Part shown: piece after piece, positions 58,170-64,000 of the stretch
How the letters are laid out: every line of letters begins with the position of its first letter
Position numbering within the stretch: position 1 is the stretch's first letter
Source of the DNA: Anthonomus grandis grandis
Taxonomy: Eukaryota; Arthropoda; Insecta; Coleoptera; Curculionidae
Direction: 5' to 3'
DNA: 64,000 nucleotides
Assembly (NCBI RefSeq): GCF_022605725.1
Contig: NC_065546.1
Coordinates: forward strand, 42,776,227 to 42,840,226
Made by a program: the position numbers and the translations under genes
Notes under the pieces: generated by a model
Database searches by the model: none
What the model was told of the DNA's origin: nothing
Seen by the model: the letters and a program-made list of their open reading frames with translations, nothing else

Positions 58170-60582
58170 CAGTGTGGCCCAAATTGGGTGTACATGTATG
58201 GGTATCTTGGAAACTATAAGAGATAGAAAATTGGTTCAATAGGGAAAGTTGTAGGCCATTTAATTACAATTAAGTGCCGCTTTCAGAACGATTTTATCTT
58301 TTTCAGATTTTGAAATATTTGGAAAAAATCAAAAAGTTGCATTTTTGAAAAAGAGCTGTATTTTTTTTATTTCAACGTATTTTTAAAATCTGTAAAAACA
58401 TTATTAGGACAACTTTTTAAGGACAACGCATACCTGAATTCAGTTTTTGTTTTCGACGTTTCGGTTCTGAGATTCCATCCTCAACTTCTTTTTTTCTTTT
58501 GGCGGCCATTTTGTTTTTTTGCTAAATTAAAAAGATCTTTTTTTTTTCCCTTTAAAATAATGTATAACACTTTATGAAAATATTTTATGTTTACGTCAAA
58601 ACATTAAATAGTTTATTTTTCGCGGAGTTGGCCACGAATGCGGAGGCCATGACTACGGAGGCAATTTGTCGTATAAACAATTATTATTATTTAATAATTT
58701 AGGGTCATTTACTAACAATTCTGCAAAATATTATTTATTTGATTTAACTTTTTATCTTGTTTAGTAGTTTTTATCTTGTTCATTTCATGTTTCTGTTTCT
58801 TGTTAGTGTTAAATAGTTTTTTCGTATTTAGTTCTTTTCGTTTGTTTTTAGTGAGTTTTGTCTAAAATTGTAATTTCCAAAATTTGCCATGCGATATACC
58901 AGTGAAGAAAAATTTGACATATGGGAATGTTATATTACATGTAATAGGAATGCAAATCTTGCAATCGCCAGATATTTGGAACTGTATCCTGAGAGACAAC
59001 TGCCAGATCCAAGACTATTCGCTATGCTTGTTATGAACCTTAGAACTCATGAAAGTTTTGAAATACCAACCCCAGAAAATTATCAAAGGGACAATGAAGC
59101 TCGCGATGAAAACATTTTAGACCATTTTAATGCGAACCCAAAAACATTGACTCCAAAAGCTGCAACTGATATGAATATACCAAGGACTACCATTCAAAGA
59201 GTCCTTAAAAAAAATATCGTCCATAAAAGCCTACTATTGTTCAAGTTTTAAGGGATACAGACTACCCAAGACGATTAGAATTTTCAAACTGGTTTGTAAG
59301 GCAATGTCAAGAAATACCTAATTTCAGCAGGAAAATTATTTAGACCGACGAGACGTTTTTTAGCAACTGCGGAGTATTCAACAGGCATAATCGTCATTTT
59401 TATCATCGGCATAATCGTCATTCAACGTAGGCTACAAGTAAGATTTGGATTTAATGTATGGTGTGGTATGTATGGTAAGTTAATTACCCACTCCACAAAA
59501 TTATTTTCAACTAAAATGCTATAATTGTTTTTAGATAATCACCTTATTGGTCCCTTTATTTATCACCAAATATTGACAGGTCAAAGATATTTAAATCTTT
59601 TGGAAGCGCAGATATTACCTACCGTGAAAGCTATAATACCTGAAGAACAAATACGGAGTGAAGTGTGGTTTCAACAAGACGGGTGTCCCGCACATGATAC
59701 TCGGGACGTTCAAAACTTGTTAACGCAAGCATTTAACAATAAACTTATCGCGAACCGCGGTGCTGTAAATTGGCCAGCTAGGTCTCCAGATATTACACCC
59801 TTGGATTTTTATCTTTGGGGATATGTTACAAATGAAGTTTACGAGTTTAAACCACCTGCGACTCTCGAACAACTAGAGGACAGGGTTCAGACTGTCTTAA
59901 ATAATATAAATAAAAACACCCTGCGCAAGGTAACTAGAAGTGTTTTAAAGAAATGTGAAAAATGTTTTAACAAAAATGGCCGTCATTTTGAATAGTTTCA
60001 TTTAATATTATTGTTACAGGTAGTTATTTATTTTATTTAGAAATTACGTAAAAGTATAAGTTAGGAAGTTAGTAAGTTAATAATAATTGTGTGTACGACA
60101 AAATGCCAATAAAAACCATGGCCAACTCAGCGAAAAATAAACTATTTAATTTTTTGACGTAAACATAAAATATTTTCATAAAGTGTTATACATCATTTTA
60201 AAGGGAAAAAAAAGATCTTTTTAATTTAGCAAAAAAACAAAATGGCCGCCATAAGAAAAAAAGAAGTTGAGGATGGAATCTCAGAACCGAAACGTCGAAA
60301 ACAAAAACTGAATTCAGGTATGCGTTGTCCTTAAAAAGTTGTCCTAATAATGTTTTTACAGATTTTAAAAATACGTTGAAATAAAAAAAATACAGCCCTT
60401 TTTCAAAAATGCAACTTTTTGATTTTTTCCAAATATTTCAAAATCGGAAAAAGATAAAATCGTTCTGAAAGCGGCATTTAATTGGTAACTAAATGCCCTA
60501 CAACTTTCCCCATTTAACCAATTTTCTATCTCTTATAGTTTCCAAGATACCCATACATGTACACCCAATTTGGGCCACACTG
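58170..60582 (+). mobile_element. Mariner with ~465-bp terminal inverted repeats
   Basis: The element starts CAGTGTGGCCCAAATTGGGT and ends in its inverse, flanked by TA (58168-58169 and 60583-60584). The inverted arms run about 58170-58634 and 60119-60582, far longer than the ~30 bp of classic mariners, with only scattered differences. The transposase lies between them (58889-59995). Total length is 2413 bp. Confidence 0.93.
58889..59995 (+). pseudogene. DD41D transposase of the long-TIR mariner
   Basis: Begins MRYTSEEKFDIWECYITC with an HTH region (ARYLELYPERQLPDPRLF; IPRTTIQRVLKK). A frameshift occurs near 59225, after which QVLRDTDYPRRLEFSNWFV and TDETFFSN (first catalytic Asp, about 59346) follow in other frames. 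An apparent intron (GTAAGT at 59474, TTTTTAG ending at 59534) joins MY to DNHLIGPF. The second Asp is in FQQDGCPAH and the third in SPDITPLDFYLWGY, 41 residues between. A 15-bp direct repeat (GGCATAATCGTCATT, about 59387 and 59408) disturbs the HNRHF region. An in-frame TAG just before TDET (59341-59343) also marks it as dead. Confidence 0.87.
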
Positions 60583-60589
60583 TATAGAT

Positions 60590-62388
60590 TTCAATTTTTT
60601 CTGTTAGACTGTGGCGTTACCATCTTTCGTGCTGTTATAGAAAATAAGATCTAATTTTGCTACTGTCAAATTCTGTTAATAATTTTTATGATCCTATTAA
60701 TTAAGAAACAATATATTTAACTACGTTATTATTGTTGATATGAAGAAAACTTGCTGATATATTTGTGGTTAATAACCTCAGATATATTTAAAAATTACTT
60801 CATTCAAAATCACTAATTGTTAGTTACGCACAGGAGTTCCACATAGTTGAAAAAACATTGCCATTGAAATTGGTAATGTCATTATAACTATTAACTCATT
60901 TGTGTAACAATCTTATTTATAGTTTAGTATAAAACTGTTTAATTGATATAAATACTTTCCTAAATAAATATAAGGCAAATACTTACATGTAAGAATTTCT
61001 AATCACATCTAATGCGAACAGAAATCCGATGCCTCTTGTAAACATATTTTTTCTATTTGGCAGTTTGGACAATGCAGGTATATCATCTTTCATGTGAACA
61101 CAATAGTTCTATGACATGACGCAAACACACTAAGGGGGGCACAATAAGAACATATAGAGCTATGTATTAAAATGTTAAATCTTAGTTTATTAGATATAAC
61201 TGGTAAAAAAACTCACTATATAAATTAATCTAAATTTCAAAAAAATATCTAATTATTTTAAGTCGCTATATATACAAGAGCTTTTAACTAACAAACTTCG
61301 TTTTAATAGAAAAAACACTTTTCTAGTAATCTTTTTAAGGAATTCTTAAAAGAGTTTGGATACTTATCCTATAACGCTAGATAAGGGAGAGGAAATTTGA
61401 TGAAAATCCTTCGAGAGACACGAACATCGATCTCTCTTAAGATACTCCTACCCACACCGATTTCAGCTGGTCTAGTCAGATAATTTATTTTGTCAGATAC
61501 ATGTAGATCATCAGTTCTAAAGTATGATCATTAGAATAGGAAGATACGCTTAACGAACACTTGCACATCGTTTACGGTCTGATTAACATCCCGGATGGTG
61601 TGTTTGTGCAGACATGTCCATTTTAAACACAAATTATCTTTTTTAGGATTTTGTAATAAATGTATTATGTCTAGGGCAAGCTTTTAAAAGATTTTCACAA
61701 AAGAAGACATCTCCTGCATGTATCTAAATTCAAACGTGCGGAGTTCAAGCAAAACAAGACAAATCTCATTTTATATTATGCGCAAGTTTGTATTTCTTTT
61801 CGCAAAACAAGACATATCCGGATTAGTAAGGTCTTCGTAATTTAAACATTCTGTATCTTACGAAATTACGTCATTTTACTGTTAGTTATTTCTTGAAATT
61901 ATTGGTCTTATATGGTAAATTTTGTAAAAACTTCATAGACTTAAAAAGCAATCTATGTTTATATCTTCCTAAAATCAAAAGTTCACCAAAATTCCGAGGA
62001 TTTTTTTGATATGTTATAATTCAAAGCAATAAACTTACCTCATTATAGAGAAGTTATAAGGGATTTACTTTAAAATCTTAATTCTTTATTTGATATAATG
62101 TTTTTACAAAAACATAGTCTATTTATTTTAAATCTTAAAAACTAACTATTTAACCAAAGATCAAATCTTCTTGGCTGACGGCTTAAATATAACATTTTAA
62201 GTTAATTATTTGCATATATATAACATAGATAAGTAGCTCTAATTTTTCCAAACTATTAAACTGAAATAGCTAATAAATAGAATATTTTACTTTTAAAAAA
62301 CAAAATTAATTCTATCTATCATAGTTAGAGTAAACTGACTTTTCAAGAAGTTTGAGGTTACACAAAATATATAGTACCTATTAGATAT
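60590..62388. other. Intergenic or intronic, nothing recognised
   Basis: AT-rich throughout. One exon-like minus-strand block near 60987-61094 (ending at GTAAGT) is open but does not fit the phase of the neighbouring hormone exons. No RNA gene or transposon is recognised. Confidence 0.4.
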
Positions 62389-62664
62389 TTATTGACACTC
62401 GCAGTATTTTTTTCCATTTGCATATAAAATATTCGATGAATATGTTAAAAAAGCAACGTTATTGTTCTTTGTTGATTCTTTGCCCCAAATTTCTATGTGG
62501 AAATTAGTAGCCTGACCATTTTTGGAAAGCATCTCAATTCTCACGTGTCCTTTTCCTACACCACCATCCGATATCCTTGCTTCAGCAGCATTTTCGTTTC
62601 TGGGCATTCTATTTTGCACACGAATACAGGTAACATGAAACATTTCTCTACCGGTCCAGGTATA
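62389..62664 (-). CDS. MBF2-family secreted protein, last exon
   Basis: A 276-nt exon opens after a TTGCAG acceptor (phase 0, or nearby) and ends in TAA at 62389-62391, giving 91 residues. The core reads TCIRVQNRMP, then AEARISDGGVGKGHVRIEML, then NFHIEIWG. The order GGxG..V.I...S...NF.IE(I/V)YG is that of the MBF2 family (PF15868), small secreted insect proteins often named salivary secreted peptides. The family normally has an N-terminal signal peptide in a first exon, which would lie right of 62664, perhaps beyond the window. A C-terminal KYCECQ adds two Cys. The upstream 39 codons (62665-62778) are intron, although the frame stays open. Confidence 0.7.
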   Translation of the reverse strand, partial: YTWTGREMFHVTCIRVQNRMPRNENAAEARISDGGVGKGHVRIEMLSKNGQATNFHIEIWGKESTKNNNVAFLTYSSNILYANGKKYCECQ

Positions 62665-62853
62665 CTGCAACAAATTAATAAAAATTAGTTTGAACATAGA
62701 AACAGTAATTAAGTAAAACATTTTTTTTAATAACATACTAACTTTTTTAAATATTATGTCAATCAATATGGATTGCAAAATAAGAGTTTTAACAAAAAGA
62801 ATGGATGAGGAATATTTAATCTTCTATTATGATTAAAACGTGTGAAAATTTAG

Positions 62854-64000
62854 GATAAGATTACTCCATTAATAGCGGTTAATAGTAGCATAAAAGTCGG
62901 CGAGGAAACAGTTCCTATAAACCCACTAATATTATTCCAGAGAACGTGCATTACGAAGAAATCTTACGACGAGTTGAAGAATTACCTTAAATTTGAGCTT
63001 TCTCCATTTCCTCTGTCACTTTTCTCAGAAGACGGAATGCGTAAAGGTACGAAATCATCGTTATATTCCGCATTTACGCAATGTACCGAAAATGTCTATC
63101 TCGGACATAACAAAATCAGTGTTGTGGATGGAGGATATCTGTTACACAAAGTTCTATGGCATCGTAATGATTCTTTCAAGTCAATATGCGAAAAATATAT
63201 TCAGTATGTAAAAAATGGTTCCAATGCCGTCGTTGTTTTTGATGGATATCCGGAAGATCGCCAAAAAAGTACAAAGGCAGCAGAACGACTAAGCCGCCGC
63301 CGATCAAAGAGCAAACAACTGTCGATGTTATTTTTGACGAATCAATGTTGGTTCAAGTTTCGCAAGAACGATTTTTAGACAATGAAAGCAACAAACTTCG
63401 CCTGATTTCGATGTTGACAAAAAAATTTAAAGAAACTATTATTACAGTTAAGCAGGCTGAAGAAGATGCTGATGTTATGATTGTGAATACAGCGATTTCC
63501 TTAGGATCAACATTTGATGCAGTTTTCATCATCGGAGAAGACGTGGATCTTTTAGTTCTACTAACAGCGTTGATGTCGCCATATCTAGACAACATTTACT
63601 TTTGCAAACCTGGGAGAGGTAAAAATCCTGAAAGAGTGTACTCTGCAAAGGGCTTACAACAAAAAGAGGCAGCTGAGAACATTCTCTTCCTTCATGCGTT
63701 TAGTGGCTGTGACACAACATCGTCCCTTTTTAACCAAGGAAAACTGAAATTTTTATCAATTATTCAAAAATACCCCAAACTCACTGGCATCATTGACGTC
63801 TTTAAACAACATGACGCCACACCAGCATGTATTGAGGAAAGAGGAGCACAGTTTTTTGTCGCTTTGTATGGCGGTGACATGGAAAAAGAGACCCTAGAAG
63901 AACTTTGGTACAAATTTTTTGTAAGATCATCCACAAAAAATATATTTAATCATGCCTCTCTCCCACCAACTAGGAATGCCGCACGGTATCATTCATTTAG
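62854..64000 (+). mobile_element. TE-associated ORF (PIN/FEN-like family), frameshifted, runs off the edge
   Basis: A long reading begins at about 62854 (ITPLIAVNSSIKVGEETV), goes on through MKNYLKFELSPFPL, SVVDGGYLLHKVLWH, VVVFDGYPEDRQKSTKAAE, then shifts frame at about 63315 and continues VDVIFDESMLVQVSQERF, TVKQAEEDADVMIV, VFIIGEDVDLLVLLTAL, FLHAFSGCDTTSSLF and SLPPTRNAARYHSF to the edge. I recognise this combination (VFDGYP.D, FSGCDTTS, IGED.D.L) as a multi-copy arthropod ORF family spread in invertebrate genomes. The acidic residue clusters resemble PIN/FEN-type nucleases, an inference. No stop occurs in the second part before the window end. Confidence 0.7.

Noticed and set aside
60987..61094. 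Minus-strand exon-like block (FTRGIGFLFALDVIRNSY) as the signal-peptide exon of the hormone gene
   Set aside because: It ends at a perfect GTAAGT but in phase 2; joining it to the next candidates (57174 or 51593) gives an immediate or early stop.
1..64000. tRNA, rRNA or snRNA genes
   Set aside because: I scanned for A/B-box-like and conserved rRNA stretches on both strands and found nothing convincing; a tRNAscan/Infernal run would be decisive.

Overview
This is a roughly 70% AT, intron-rich animal genome segment, most likely from an insect. The evidence is a Torso-ligand (PTTH/Trunk-type) neurohormone gene, an MBF2-family secreted-protein exon, a vesicular monoamine transporter, and a dense mixture of insect-style transposons (DD41D mariner, PIF/Harbinger, pogo/Tigger, RTE, CR1-like, Penelope, gypsy, copia). 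A beetle fits the TE mix, but the sequence does not prove the order. Most long open frames belong to transposons. The host genes are cut into small exons and were rebuilt here by joining splice sites.

Host genes, left to right. (1) 1794-18360, + strand: the last five exons of a vesicular monoamine transporter (VMAT, SLC18), covering TM7 to the C-terminus; the 5' half lies left of the window. (2) 23231-33249, + strand: a complete four-exon gene for a 175-residue four-TM protein that I do not recognise with certainty. (3) 36509-45937, + strand: a complete six-exon CTU2/NCS2 gene (403 residues), the partner subunit of the cytosolic tRNA 2-thiouridylase. (4) 46736-51593, - strand, convergent with CTU2: three 3' exons of a cystine-knot Torso ligand, most like prothoracicotropic hormone. 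(5) 62389-62664, - strand: the last exon of an MBF2-family secreted protein.

Transposons fill almost every long intron, usually a different type in each. VMAT intron A holds an RTE inserted into a Penelope copy; intron B a minus-strand copia relic; intron C a gypsy element plus a tandem repeat; intron D a degenerate satellite. The four-TM gene carries a Tigger element (TA-flanked, complete ends), a near full-length CR1-like LINE and a mariner stump. CTU2 carries a LINE 3' end, a pogo-like element with a C-terminal PHD finger, and a Harbinger with both ends. The hormone gene carries a minus-strand CR1-like LINE. To the right are a mariner split by a Harbinger MITE, an internally deleted Harbinger-type element, a mariner with about 465-bp terminal inverted repeats, and, running off the right edge, a TE-associated ORF family.

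The most unusual architecture is the 2.7-kb Harbinger in CTU2 intron 4. Its MADF-BESS gene (+) and its transposase gene (-) are interleaved: the second exon of each lies inside the intron of the other. All TE genes seen here carry stops or frameshifts, so the region looks like an accumulation of dead copies around five living host genes.
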